This document shows, in pieces, positions 51,602 to 61,978 of a stretch of DNA of 64,000 nt. The DNA is taken from assembly GCA_951394045.1 (NCBI GenBank), contig OX595996.1:1240001-1304000 (forward strand), read 5' to 3'. The translations under genes and the position numbers were made by a program. Each line of letters starts with the position of its first letter. The stretch's first letter is position 1. The DNA is from Nitzschia sp. DOCU1 (lineage: Eukaryota; Bacillariophyta; Bacillariophyceae; Bacillariales; Bacillariaceae). Under the pieces are notes generated by a model. That model saw nothing but the letters and a program-made list of their open reading frames with translations, searched no databases and was not told where the DNA came from.

Positions 51602-53668
51602 ATGACGTTCTCTCTGGCTCTTTCTAGTAGTAGTAGAAGCGGTTCTACTCCCTTGGATGACTTTCCGGACGATGTTCTTTGCAACGTCTTGTTGTATTGC
51701 CAGTTTCCGTCCGCCGTGGCCCTCACAGGAACCTGCCGGAATCTTCGACGACGTGTATTGGGGCATCCAATGATTTGGCGCAGCATTTATTATCGACATG
51801 GCTTTTGTCCTCCCGAACAACAACAACAACAACTTGAAGAGGAATCCTCTGCTGTGAATGATGCCGTTGATTATCGGTCACTTTGCTACGAAAAACGCCA
51901 GTTGCGATCGAATCTTTTCAGGCGAAAAAAGAAGAAGAAACATGGCATGTTGTCTCCTTTCAACCTGCCCCATAAGCATTTTTACTTTATGCCCATTGTA
52001 CCGACACTACAAGAAGATGATGACGATGATTACTACTACAACAATGGGGATCCTCCTCCTGTCTTTTGGGAATGCGACAGTTTTGTCTTGACATCGTGTG
52101 CGACGGGGAGTGAATTACTCTTGTTGGATCCTTTTGATTCGAGTTTACGAGTAGTGAATTGCTTGCAGCAGAGTGTGGCAAGTAACGATGATAATGATCA
52201 AGCCATGATGGAACTTGCATTGAGGAATGCCGCCAAGGCAATCATCAATGACAATGCTGCCAGGGACGACCAAGCTCCTGCGGCAGGAGTCGCCATTGAG
52301 GATGTGATTACCAGTCATTATTCACGACAGGAACAACAACCACCTGGACAGTGTCTTTTGCCTGCCCATACTGTATTTGAATTGGATGTTTCACAATACT
52401 TTCCTCAAATGCCCATGGAACAAATCGCAAATCAAGAGTTTGAAATCCATCACCTGGGAACGGACGCCAAGCCCATTTACAAGTTTGTGGGTGATGGCAT
52501 GCCACAATTACTACAAGGAACCATGGTGGCAGTAGGGCGTTGTGTGACTAGCAGCATTCACCACGAAGAAGGATTCTTGGAGTGTACAGAACTCATGACA
52601 TGGACACGTTGGAGCAGTGATACCAAGTTTGGTCAGGCACGACACTGTCGTCTTCCTTGGGCATTGAATGTCGTCGACCTGGATGCTCGTCATCAACGTA
52701 TCTTTTGTTCGTTTGACGAAGGACGAGGACCGGATGGAGATGCTCGTATCATTTCCGTGTATCCATTGGTGGAAGAACAACAACAATCACAAGAACGTTT
52801 GTGGACAATTTCATGTCGTCACGCAGTGTCCACGTTTTGCATTGACGCGACTGGTGAAACGTTACTGGTTGCTACAATGCGAGGAACGATAGAACTATGG
52901 AAGCTAACAAAGGAAGAGCCGCATTGCCAAGAACGCTGGAATCTTCCGAAAGAATTGCGGTCGAGTATTGAGAAAGAATTGACTCGGCGGACTCGAACGT
53001 GCGACGGCCAGAATGAGCGTATCCAAAACGATGATGCGGTAGACACCACACAAAGCGACGACGACAATGTTGTCACTAATCGTTTCTCAGTCCTCCGCCG
53101 TCAACCAGACCTTCCACAATTCCATGCTCCTATTCAATCCTTATTTGTACCAAAGCATTTGCCCCTTGAGCATTGCTTTGTGAGTTTGCATTACAGCCGC
53201 GAGGAAGGAAGCTCCTTGTTGGTGTGGAAATCATGTCAAATTGTGTCGTTGATTCATTTGCGATTGTCGACTCGACGTCGTCCTCGTATCCATTTCGATG
53301 GCAATCGTATCATTGTCTTTGGAGAAGATCATATTGGACCTATCATCTTGGTCTATCAAGTGCAGGGTCCTGAAGATAACGACGACCATGTAGCAATAGA
53401 CGACGCGGGAGAAGCCTCGGGTGGTGTCTATCACCTCTCGTATCCACCTCAAGTGTTATTCGCCAATCGGATCCGTCATGTGGCTTTGGGAGGACTAGAA
53501 AGTATGGATTCGTTGCACATGACGTGTAATGAACGATTTTTGATTGTCAATACTCGGACAGGAAATTTGCTGGGCTCCTCACCCTTCTCCGAAGGCTTGC
53601 TGGTCATTGATTTGCACGATCGTCATTACGACACAAGATTTGGCGAAACGAAATCAACGCAATGCTAA
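51602..53668 (+). CDS. F-box protein
   Basis: A 688-aa single-exon protein. An F-box lies near the N-terminus (about 18-60): LDDFPDDVLCNVLLYCQFPSAVALTGTCRNLRRRV, with MIWRSIYYRHGF after it. This is the Skp1-binding motif of SCF ubiquitin ligases. The remaining 600 residues have no short repeat that I can define, but strand-rich segments (FCIDATGETLLVATMRGTIELWKL) look like degenerate WD40 blades, so the substrate-binding part may be a beta propeller. A Gln/Asp/Tyr-rich low-complexity stretch lies at about 65-155. The open frame begins at a TTG at 51560; the first ATG in frame is 51602. Confidence 0.82.
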   Translation: MTFSLALSSSSRSGSTPLDDFPDDVLCNVLLYCQFPSAVALTGTCRNLRRRVLGHPMIWRSIYYRHGFCPPEQQQQQLEEESSAVNDAVDYRSLCYEKRQLRSNLFRRKKKKKHGMLSPFNLPHKHFYFMPIVPTLQEDDDDDYYYNNGDPPPVFWECDSFVLTSCATGSELLLLDPFDSSLRVVNCLQQSVASNDDNDQAMMELALRNAAKAIINDNAARDDQAPAAGVAIEDVITSHYSRQEQQPPGQCLLPAHTVFELDVSQYFPQMPMEQIANQEFEIHHLGTDAKPIYKFVGDGMPQLLQGTMVAVGRCVTSSIHHEEGFLECTELMTWTRWSSDTKFGQARHCRLPWALNVVDLDARHQRIFCSFDEGRGPDGDARIISVYPLVEEQQQSQERLWTISCRHAVSTFCIDATGETLLVATMRGTIELWKLTKEEPHCQERWNLPKELRSSIEKELTRRTRTCDGQNERIQNDDAVDTTQSDDDNVVTNRFSVLRRQPDLPQFHAPIQSLFVPKHLPLEHCFVSLHYSREEGSSLLVWKSCQIVSLIHLRLSTRRRPRIHFDGNRIIVFGEDHIGPIILVYQVQGPEDNDDHVAIDDAGEASGGVYHLSYPPQVLFANRIRHVALGGLESMDSLHMTCNERFLIVNTRTGNLLGSSPFSEGLLVIDLHDRHYDTRFGETKSTQC

Positions 53669-54651
53669 CAAATAAAAGGTGGGTACAATTGTGTTTGTGG
53701 CTTGCGGTCCTCGGTGCACGATATGCAAGGACACTTCCTTCCCAAGGATATACACTTTTTGAATCGAGAGGCTCCACAGGTTCCACTTTTTGCCGCTCTC
53801 TATAGGTTGAGAGTTGTAAAGAGTGGAATGGTGGGATGAGACATGTCTCGTGTTTCTTTTCGTGGTTGTTGCTTGGTGTATTTGTGGGTCGAAGAGTCGG
53901 CGTGACTCGCCACAAGTAGGCTTGACAGCAGCAGCGAAAAGAGACATGAGGCGTGTTTCATGGGGTGGTGAAACGAACGAGAAAGGTGTGCCACCTCGGT
54001 ATTATCCAACTCGTTGGTAGTAGCCACTGCGCTGATGTATTGTATGGATTATGAGATATGAGGGATACAGTGTTGTTGTAATGTCGTCGCGACTTTGGGA
54101 CGGGTCGTTTCAGGAATGCATGTACTTTTTAGTTCTGACATTGTTGTTGTTGTTCTTCTTCTATCCTCGTGCTCAGAAAAAGGTGCTACACCAACAATAC
54201 CAACAATATACATCCCGCTTTCTGTTACAAAACCGAGCTGCCACGAGGCACAAACACAATTTTACATTCCCAACAAAAGTACTTAGTTTTTCACCCGGGT
54301 CGGATCCATTGGAATTTTCACCGCTGCTATAGATATCAACCAGCTAGCTAGCTACCGTAGTTTTTGGCGTGATATACCCGTTAAAACAGGAAATCCATAT
54401 ATACGGTACACCAAAGAAAGATAAATTTAAATAAGCCGCGGATATAAGTTGGGGATGATTTGAATCGGGTTCCTACCAGAGAACATCGTACATAGGAATT
54501 TGCGTAGCTCGTTCAAATTATTTCGTTCGGCGATTCTGTTGGTCAGGATTCCCTCCCACCAACAATCAAAAGAAAGAATGAATCGAATCAAACTTGCGCC
54601 GCCCGACACAAAAATTTCACATCATTTTGTTCATCAACAAGTCAACAGAAA
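53669..54651. other. Intergenic, upstream of transposase
   Basis: A 983-bp region with no supported gene. The right half is AT-rich. I searched it against the sequence after the transposase (55867-56040) for inverted repeats and found only short ctagctag-type matches, too simple to call transposon ends. Confidence 0.5.
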
Positions 54652-55866
54652 ATGGCAAGAAAGCAATACACCAATGGCGCCAAACTCCAAATGGTGTTGG
54701 AGTTGAACAGGACTCTAGCTCTTGGAGGCTCCCTGCGGGCTACAGCTCGCCAATTTGGCGTGCAGCCGAAGCAATTGCGAGAATGGCGAGCCAATCTTCA
54801 GAAGCTTGTTGCCTCTGGTCGCAAGAAAAAAGCTCTTCACTCTGGTGGCAAAAGTTCTGTGGAGCATTTGAGACCCCAACTCAAGGCCTGGATTGATGAG
54901 CAACGTTCCCTGGGCTTACCAGTCTCCTACAACACGGTCATGGCGCGAGCTTCGCAAATTGATCCCATCTTTGCAACCAAAGAACTCTCCCAAAGGTATC
55001 AGATAATTCGGCGTCTCTGCAATAGCATGGGCATTGCAGTAAGGGTCTCTACGCACCAGGGCCAAGAAAAGCGTGAAGAAGCGGTGGAGCAAGCGGAAAA
55101 CTGGATGCTCCACATCAGGCCGATCGTTTCAGGCCCCAATGTGGACAAGAAGTATATAATCAACATGGATCAGACCCCTGTTTCCTTCAATTTGGCGCCC
55201 AAGAAGACTCTTGCAAGGGTAAACACGACAACAGTTGGTGTGAGACGGTCTGGGAACTCGACTGCCAGGGCTACAGCTGCTTTGAGTGTTTGTGCTGACG
55301 GCACAAAGCTGAAACCCTTCGTCATCTTCAAAGGGGTGCCCACTGGCAAGATCGCCACAGAAGAGCTCCATACCTACCCTTCAAGTGGTAGGATCGCCTT
55401 CAAATGTCAGAGGAGTGCTTGGATGGACGATGGACAGATGCTCAAGTGGATTCAGGAAGTTCTGGCGCCCCACCTTCAGCACAAGCCGCCAGAAACAGAC
55501 GTTGTTCTCATCTTGGACAAGTACAAAGTCCACATGTCTGAGAGGACTACAGAGGCTCTGGCGGCTCTAGGCGTCACAGCTCACATTATTCCTGGCGGTT
55601 GTGCCCCTTTGGTGCAGCCTGTTGATGTTGGCATAAACAAACCATTCAAGGACGGCCTTAGACAGCAGTGGTGCAGCTGGATTGTTGCGCAGGGGATTGA
55701 CGCGTCAATGATCAGGAATCCGGCCAGAGCAGAGGTGGCAGATTGGATTGACAGAGCCTGGCAGTCGATTCCTGACGACATAGTCAAGAATAGTTGGACC
55801 AGTAGTGATTTCAACTACTTTGAGGATGAGGATGAAGAGGTGGAAGAGGCGGAAGGTGTAGTTTAA
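54652..55866 (+). CDS. Pogo/Tigger-like DDE transposase
   Basis: A 404-aa uninterrupted frame. The N-terminal helix-turn-helix (about 5-50, GAKLQMVLELNRTLALGGSLRATARQFGVQPKQLREWR) binds DNA. The DDE_1 catalytic core carries D173 (NMDQTP), D289 (LILDKYKVH) and D325 (VQPVDVGINKPFK), a DD35D spacing typical of pogo-type Tc1/mariner relatives. An acidic tail ends the protein. The enzyme would cut and paste DNA at TA targets. All three acidic residues are intact and there are no stops, so the gene is either recent or under selection. Terminal inverted repeats were not identified, so a domesticated copy cannot be excluded. Confidence 0.92.
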   Translation: MARKQYTNGAKLQMVLELNRTLALGGSLRATARQFGVQPKQLREWRANLQKLVASGRKKKALHSGGKSSVEHLRPQLKAWIDEQRSLGLPVSYNTVMARASQIDPIFATKELSQRYQIIRRLCNSMGIAVRVSTHQGQEKREEAVEQAENWMLHIRPIVSGPNVDKKYIINMDQTPVSFNLAPKKTLARVNTTTVGVRRSGNSTARATAALSVCADGTKLKPFVIFKGVPTGKIATEELHTYPSSGRIAFKCQRSAWMDDGQMLKWIQEVLAPHLQHKPPETDVVLILDKYKVHMSERTTEALAALGVTAHIIPGGCAPLVQPVDVGINKPFKDGLRQQWCSWIVAQGIDASMIRNPARAEVADWIDRAWQSIPDDIVKNSWTSSDFNYFEDEDEEVEEAEGVV

Positions 55867-56054
55867 AAGAGTGTTTATAAATTATTCGTCCTATTTCTAT
55901 CTTATTCTCCTACACTACTATCTGTATAATATTAGCTAGCCTGGCGAACATGATAGCCTTTTTTGTTTTTCTTTCGTCTAGTTGTAAATATTGATATTAT
56001 GTTATGTAGTTTTGTTTTCTTTTTGTTTCGTCGTGTCATTCGTTTTGTTTCATT

Positions 56055-57932
56055 TTACATGACTTGATATTGAGGACCTCCACCACCTTCGGGTACCGTC
56101 CATTCAATATATTCGCCCGGCATTTTGATGCTACAGCATTTGCAATGGACGCAATTTTGAGCATTAATAACCAACTTTTTCTTTTCGGGGTCTTGTGCAT
56201 CAGCAGCCACGTATTCATATACACCCGCGGGACAAAAGCGTTGTTCGGGTCCACCAAAGGTTTGCAACGATGTCGATTTGGGTATATCTTCACATTCGGG
56301 TTTGATACGCAAATGAGCAGGTTGATCATCTGCATGATAGGTACCACTGCGTTGAAGATTGGTCAATAAATCAAAGGTCAATTTACCATCTGGCGCCGGA
56401 TACGTTTTGGGGGTGAATTGTGCGGCGGGTTTGGTAGCTTGCGAGTCGGTATGATCATGTTCCAAGGTCCATGGTTCCCGACCCTTGGTAATATGTGTGG
56501 CCAGTCCATTGTACAAGAGTCCACCAGCGACACCCCACTTACTAAAGGCTTGATGACAATTGCGGACTTGATAAAGTTCGTCATAAATCCACGACGATTC
56601 CAATTTGGATTGATAGTTTGGGAGAGACTTGGGGATATGGTCGTCGGACAATTCTCCCGTTTCCGACACGGGCGTTGTTTCCGTAGATGACAATTCTTCA
56701 AAGACGGCTTCGGCGGCCAACATGCCCGATTTCAAAGCGGTATGCGAGCCTTTGATTTTGACGGCATTTAAAAATCCCGCCGAACATCCCAAGAGAGCAC
56801 CTCCTGGAAAGGTTGTTTGAGGAATGGCATGGTAGCCGCCTTCATTCAAGACTCGGGCGCCATAACTAATACAAGTCCCACCCTCCAAATGCTTGCGAAC
56901 GTCGGGATGAGTCTTCCATTGTTGAAATTCCTGGTAAGGATTCAAATAGGGATTTTCATAGTCGAGTCCGACCACCATTCCCACCAATACTAAATTGGGT
57001 TCTTGATGATACAAAAAGGTTCCACCAAATACCTTGTCCATGGGAGACGATTGCAATGGAAATCCCAATGTATGTTGCACAAAACCCGATTGAAATTTTT
57101 CGGGAGGAACTTCCCATACCTCCTTGATGCCCAAACCATAGGATTGTGGTGGAATTGGCTTTCCGTCCTTTTTTCGGAGGTTAAATTCTTTCATGAGGAA
57201 TTCCGAACAACTTCCCCTGGCACCTTCCGCAAATAAGGTTTGACGTGCCTTTAATTCGACACCCCGTTCAAAGGTCGCTTTGGGACTTCCATCCTTGGCC
57301 AGGCCGACATCGCGCGTCGCGACACCAATGACTCCATTTTTGTCAAGCAAAACTTCACTGGCGGCAAATCCAGGATAAATTTCCACTCCCAATTCTTCTG
57401 CTTCTTGTGCCAACCAACGACATAATTGCGATAAACTCAAAATATAATTGCCATGATTGTGCAATTGTTTTGGCAATAACACATTGGGAATGGACAAGCT
57501 GCTAGTTTTCGTCAAGACTTTAAAGGCATCTTCTTTTACGGGCGTCGCAATGGAACCCGTCGCGTCTTGTAATTTGCTCGTCCAATGTTCTTCTTTGCCC
57601 TTGTATTGCGGCAATAATTCTTCCAAGGCCTTGGGATCAAAGACATTGCCTGACAAAATGTGAGCTCCAATTTCGGATCCCTTGTCAATCAAACACACAC
57701 TTAGATCGACATCTTGTTCTAAACATAATTGTTTGAGACGAATTCCAGCCGCTAATCCGGCAGGTCCACCCCCCACAATCAAGACATCAAAGGCCATTTG
57801 TTCACGAGGTTCTGCGGCGTCTGTCGAAAAATAGGCAGACGGTCGCATCCTCATCCAAGAACGGCTGCTGTTGCTGCCAATCCAACGACGAGTCGCAGTA
57901 CGAGCCGTAACATTCATCAACCAAGATACCAT
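56055..57932 (-). CDS. ETFDH: ETF-ubiquinone oxidoreductase
   Basis: A 625-aa single-exon protein counted from the ATG at 57932. This start gives a mitochondrial presequence rich in Arg and Ser (NVTARTATRRWIGSNSSRSWMRMR); the frame stays open to 58319 but the extension is not protein-like. The FAD-binding motif VGGGPAGLAAGIRL lies at about 53-66. Ubiquinone and FAD-domain segments such as GAHILSGNVFDP, FAEGARGS, ARVLNEGG, and PGGALLGCSAGFLN are all typical. The C-terminal 4Fe-4S cluster motif has RFCPAGVYEYV and NCVHCKCCSIK. The enzyme passes electrons from the electron-transfer flavoprotein, reduced by fatty-acid and amino-acid oxidation, to ubiquinone at the inner mitochondrial membrane. 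The protein is full length. Confidence 0.96.
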   Translation of the reverse strand: MVSWLMNVTARTATRRWIGSNSSRSWMRMRPSAYFSTDAAEPREQMAFDVLIVGGGPAGLAAGIRLKQLCLEQDVDLSVCLIDKGSEIGAHILSGNVFDPKALEELLPQYKGKEEHWTSKLQDATGSIATPVKEDAFKVLTKTSSLSIPNVLLPKQLHNHGNYILSLSQLCRWLAQEAEELGVEIYPGFAASEVLLDKNGVIGVATRDVGLAKDGSPKATFERGVELKARQTLFAEGARGSCSEFLMKEFNLRKKDGKPIPPQSYGLGIKEVWEVPPEKFQSGFVQHTLGFPLQSSPMDKVFGGTFLYHQEPNLVLVGMVVGLDYENPYLNPYQEFQQWKTHPDVRKHLEGGTCISYGARVLNEGGYHAIPQTTFPGGALLGCSAGFLNAVKIKGSHTALKSGMLAAEAVFEELSSTETTPVSETGELSDDHIPKSLPNYQSKLESSWIYDELYQVRNCHQAFSKWGVAGGLLYNGLATHITKGREPWTLEHDHTDSQATKPAAQFTPKTYPAPDGKLTFDLLTNLQRSGTYHADDQPAHLRIKPECEDIPKSTSLQTFGGPEQRFCPAGVYEYVAADAQDPEKKKLVINAQNCVHCKCCSIKMPGEYIEWTVPEGGGGPQYQVM

Positions 57933-58405
57933 GATAAGGACGACAATAATAATAGATATAAGAATGAACACAAGAGAGGTCTTTGATCTAATGAATAGTT
58001 GTGAAGCGTCAAGCACAACTGATGGATTCTGTGTGTCATGTGCGGCGTATCCAAAAAACAATATCTTGCGAGAAACAGAAAAACGGTGTCTCGCCATCAA
58101 TTTCGCGGGAAGGAGAAGGACAGTGACGAGTTCGGGATTGAACGACCAATCATTTTTCTCCAACCAATCACGAGTGGGTTGATTGGGCCAGCGCGTCCTT
58201 GCGTCACGCGTCGACGCGCCGACCCTTCCTACAATTTTTTGAAAGCCGCGGCGAGAAGAGAGGGGCGCGGCGATGATGGGGGGACGATGAAGATCATCAT
58301 GACAGTGCAGATTTAACAATCCTTGCCCTTCTTCTTCTCAACACTGCTCTGTTGCCACTACAATACAATCTCTGTTATTTTTTCATCTACAAACACTATT
58401 GAAAG
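57933..58405. other. Divergent intergenic region
   Basis: Lies between the ETF-QO and acyl-CoA-binding protein genes, both of fatty-acid metabolism, transcribed apart. It may serve as a shared promoter (inference). No motif is assigned. Confidence 0.45.
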
Positions 58406-59576
58406 ATGAATGGAAATAATGACAATGACTTGACGTCTGCCTTTCGAAACAAGGCCATTTTTATGAAAACGTGGAAGCCAGCGAGTGCCCCATCGGTACG
58501 TTTGGGGGTATTGTGTACATGCCATGCGCCATTATGGCATAAAGTCTTTCTGAACACAGTAGCTCATTTCATTAAACCCCTTGCCCCTTGCCCTTGCTTT
58601 TGTTCTTCAGAATCGTGATCGACTGGAATTGTATGCCTTGCACAAACAAGCCGTCAGTGGCGATGCTCCTTCTACGTTCTCGAGTCAAGCCAACGCGGCC
58701 GATCGTGCTAAGTATCAAGCGTGGCGGACCAAAGTGGGCTTGAGTGGAGCCGAAGCGATGCGGTTGTATTTGAGTGAAGCCGATCGACAAATTCGTGTCT
58801 ACGGCAATCTAACACCTCAAACACCACAAGCAACACCCAACACGACTAGCACAAACGGGGGTAATAGCACGAATAATGGAGGAACTTCCATGATGGATAC
58901 ACCCCGCGGATTAGCGGCCATTCCCTTGTTGTGCGCGGCCGCTGCCGAATCTCGGCAAGCCTACATAAGACGCTTGGCACAAACTCCATATGAAAATGCA
59001 TGGTGGAAACGTCAAGAAGCGTTGTGTGGGACACCAGGAACCTTTACTGCCCTACCAGAATTGTCCGTATTACAATTGGCACGCTTTGTCGAACACGTGA
59101 GTTTGGCAACGGCTGCTGACAATGCTGCTTTGCAAGCCTTTTTATGGCCACTCCATAACTGCTTGTTGAGTTTATGGATGTTGATGATTTTGGTATTGAC
59201 TTTAGGGGAAAGTTCAGGAAATATTTTGCAAATTGTCGTGTGGGGCGCACGACGGACCGGATTGTCCTTGGGAAAAGTATGGGATCATGATTTAGCATTA
59301 TGGCAGCAATGTGTGGTGGGAATGTGTGAATCGCATCAAGCCATGACGTGTCGATTGGTTGCTTTACTGGTATTGCCAGCCTCGTATACCTATGGCGCAA
59401 TCAAGCGGCTGATTGGTAGCCGGAGCATGACTTTGGCGAGTGCCATGTTTGTCGTCTTGTTGAGCATGGGATGGTGGTACTTTGTCTTTGTATTGCCATG
59501 GTTGGCAATCTGCATGTTGGGAATGGCATGTGCCAGTGGATCCTGTTTTGCCTTGATTCAAGTGGCAGGAGTTTGA
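58406..59576 (+). CDS. Membrane-anchored acyl-CoA-binding protein
   Basis: Two exons, 58406-58495 and 58611-59576, give 351 aa. The 115-nt intron (GTACGT/TTCTTCAG) joins in phase 0 and restores the start of the ACBP fold: FRNKAIFMKTWKPASAPS, then NRDRLELYALHKQAVSGD. The domain (about 10-95) has the YxxxKQA acyl-CoA-binding helix, KYQAWRTKVGLSGAEAMRLYL and a final helix. ACBPs carry long-chain acyl-CoA esters. Beyond the domain is an Asn/Thr/Gly-rich linker, then hydrophobic segments (LHNCLLSLWMLMILVLTLG; AMFVVLLSMGWWYFVFVLPWLAICMLGMA), suggesting two or three membrane passes at the C-terminus, possibly in the ER. Soluble ACBPs are about 90 aa, so this is a large membrane form. Confidence 0.88.
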
Positions 59577-59915
59577 AAACAGTACAAATACAACAACGTA
59601 GGTGCAACAACAACAACAAGGACGAACGACGAGCAAGCCAGATTCCACTACTGCCAGTAGTAGGCCGCAAGGGAATGACCGGGCTGTTCGACAAAGATTC
59701 TTCGTTACCTGCTACCGCCGCCGCGTCGCAACTACCACCGTGGCTGTTTGGAGAGAGTGGTGGATGGATGGAGTGGTGGTAACATTTTGAAAGGAGGAGG
59801 ATTGATTCACTTTTGGTTGTGCGTGCCCATCTCTAGTACAACCAACCATTTTAATACTAGCTAGCCGCTTCTACTTTTTTCTACTCCTACTAGTAGTAGA
59901 TACAGTGGTAGCTAG
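59577..59915. other. Convergent 3' flank
   Basis: Lies between the ends of the ACBP and LRR genes. It contains ctactagtagtag and tagctagctagc runs (about 59885-59922), similar in words to the 51.2-kb palindromes. No gene is supported. Confidence 0.45.
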
Positions 59916-61634
59916 CTAGCTTAATGCAAATCGTCCACCAAAGGCGGGTCCTTCCCGTAACAAGTGATAAATGACATTGGCCTGTCGTCGTGGTGGTGTG
60001 GGGCAAGGATGGGGAGGATAATACAATACCCGATTCGTTCGTTCCAAAACCAGAGACCATGCTGATAGAGGTAGCACCTTTCTATCATTGTCAACATGGT
60101 GGTGCAACAGAAACCCCCCGGCACGATTCATATCGAGTTGATGTTCCACTAAAGGTGGCATTGGCAAGGATGTTTCCAAAAAGGCTTTGAAATCATAATG
60201 ACCAAAGTGACTCAACTGAGGAAAGGCCTGCAGTAAGACGAGAAGAGCATGATAGATTTGTTCTCGTCGTCGTCGCTGATATTCGTCATTGTCATTATTA
60301 TCCATCTGCATGATATCATCATCATTATCATTATCTGCAGGAGGCTCTGCAAAATAATCTTGTTGTTGTCGTTGTTCTTGCTTGGTTCGTCGAATGGCAA
60401 AACAATCATTGTAATCCAAGTCAATGGTTTGGAGGCAGCTTGACCACCATGGCCCTAAAAGATCACCAACGTTCAAATCATGAATTTGGTTGAGTTGCAA
60501 ATCCAAATGTCGCAAATTTGGAAATGTACACGAAATATTCCGCAACAAGATTTGAACGGATTCATTGGTCAAGCCTTGTTTCGACAAGCACAGTGATTGA
60601 AGAGACGAACAAGTGAATGTCGAATGTAGTACTGATGGCATGACATGATCATCTTGATGCTCGACAAACAAGGCCTGAACATCAAATGGACGATTGGAAT
60701 AATGACCATGTTCTTCATTGTAAGACATGTCGACATGATTGGAAAGCTCGAGTTCTTGCCATTTACAATGGGGATGAGACAAGATACGTCGTATCGCCCC
60801 CAAAGTTTCTTTGGAGAAATCACAATAGGAGACTTGCAAGGCAGTTAGGCCGAGTAAATTTGTCTGTGAGAAAAAGGCTGCCGTGACAGGATCCGTCCAA
60901 TACGCCGATCGGATCACGAGTCGTTGTAATGTTTTAGTAGCCGCCTTGAGACCCTGAGCCAAATCTAGTACTGCGTGATGCTGATCATGATGCTGAATGC
61001 CGTTGCTTGTTGTCGCTTCGAATCGATTCCCATCCAACACTAGTTCACAAGGTCCTCGTCCACAAGCTGCTGCAGCTTGTAGTCCTTTCCCCAGGAGTGA
61101 TGCGGCTTGACTAGAAATATCAAAATCCCAAATCGTCAATCGTTCTAGCCCCTGCGCCAGGGGTAATGCCCGCATCAATGCCGTCGCGTACTCGACTTGC
61201 ATGCTAGAAGTAGGCTCGGCATGCATTCCGTGCGTTCCCGCAAATCGGAGCTTTCGAAACAATGGCATGGCAGCCTTTAGGATTTGGCCCATGTATTCTG
61301 TAAAGTTGGTATGAAATCGACCTTCATTCCAACGTGCGTGCTTTTGAATAGCATAGTAGTCAAACGTTTGGATCAATTCCAAGGCCAGTTCGGGGGTCCA
61401 TTCAATCTCGCCTACAAAAAAGTCGACAAGTTCCGTGGTATTCTCAAGTCGAAGCTGCCGTAGCTTGTCGATATTTTGTGCGGGAGTGTGAAAATGATAG
61501 AGTCCAAAGAAACTCGTTTTTGTATTGCCATGATAGACGGTGGGAGATTTGGATAGAAAGCAAGTCGTTTGTTTCACCATTGTTGTTAATAATGTTGTTA
61601 TTATCGTCATGGTTTTGTACGTGATGTTTCTCAT
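59916..61634 (-). CDS. RNI-type leucine-rich repeat protein
   Basis: A 572-aa single-exon protein with irregular 26-32-residue LRRs of the ribonuclease-inhibitor type (LERLTIWDFDISSQAASLLGKGL, CELVLDGNRFE, LQSLCLSKQGLTNESVQILLRN, LRHLDLQLNQIHDLNVGDLL, LQTIDLDYND). It carries an Asp/Asn-rich insert near residue 440. The N-terminus (TMTIITTLLTTMVKQTTCFL) could be a weak signal or targeting peptide. No catalytic domain is present. LRRs of this kind make a curved protein-binding surface; the partner is unknown. Its LRRs differ in type from the plant-like LRRs of the gene at 34,680, so they are not close paralogues. Confidence 0.82.
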   Translation of the reverse strand: MRNITYKTMTIITTLLTTMVKQTTCFLSKSPTVYHGNTKTSFFGLYHFHTPAQNIDKLRQLRLENTTELVDFFVGEIEWTPELALELIQTFDYYAIQKHARWNEGRFHTNFTEYMGQILKAAMPLFRKLRFAGTHGMHAEPTSSMQVEYATALMRALPLAQGLERLTIWDFDISSQAASLLGKGLQAAAACGRGPCELVLDGNRFEATTSNGIQHHDQHHAVLDLAQGLKAATKTLQRLVIRSAYWTDPVTAAFFSQTNLLGLTALQVSYCDFSKETLGAIRRILSHPHCKWQELELSNHVDMSYNEEHGHYSNRPFDVQALFVEHQDDHVMPSVLHSTFTCSSLQSLCLSKQGLTNESVQILLRNISCTFPNLRHLDLQLNQIHDLNVGDLLGPWWSSCLQTIDLDYNDCFAIRRTKQEQRQQQDYFAEPPADNDNDDDIMQMDNNDNDEYQRRRREQIYHALLVLLQAFPQLSHFGHYDFKAFLETSLPMPPLVEHQLDMNRAGGFLLHHHVDNDRKVLPLSAWSLVLERTNRVLYYPPHPCPTPPRRQANVIYHLLREGPAFGGRFALS

Positions 61635-61978
61635 TCGTAATGACGATCATGACAAGAAATTGCTGGTGACAGAAGATGGAGTCGCCACATGCATTCAATG
61701 ATGATGACATGATGGCAAAGAGTCACACATGCCTGCAATGCCTCGTTCAGTACTACTACTGTCATTGCTGCTGTTGATAATACACCAGCATTTTTGTCAT
61801 GTGGGAAAAGACGGACGACTTTTGGGTTCGGTTTGTTGCTAGTAGTAGCGGTAGCTAGCTTTGGTTGCTGTTCTCGTTTTTTGCGTGCTTGTCTGATGGG
61901 AGACGACCGACACGACCCAAGAAGATTTGTTCGGACGGGTCGAACACGACAAGATTTTGGTCTGTCTGGCCTTCGACG
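61635..61978. other. Divergent intergenic region
   Basis: Lies between the LRR gene and the sulfotransferase-like gene. The sulfotransferase frame runs open from 61865 but has no ATG before 61979. Confidence 0.45.

Noticed and set aside
54340..55945. ctagctag words on both sides of the transposase as terminal inverted repeats
   Set aside because: The words are self-palindromic and also occur elsewhere (for example near 59,915), so they give no evidence of paired ends.
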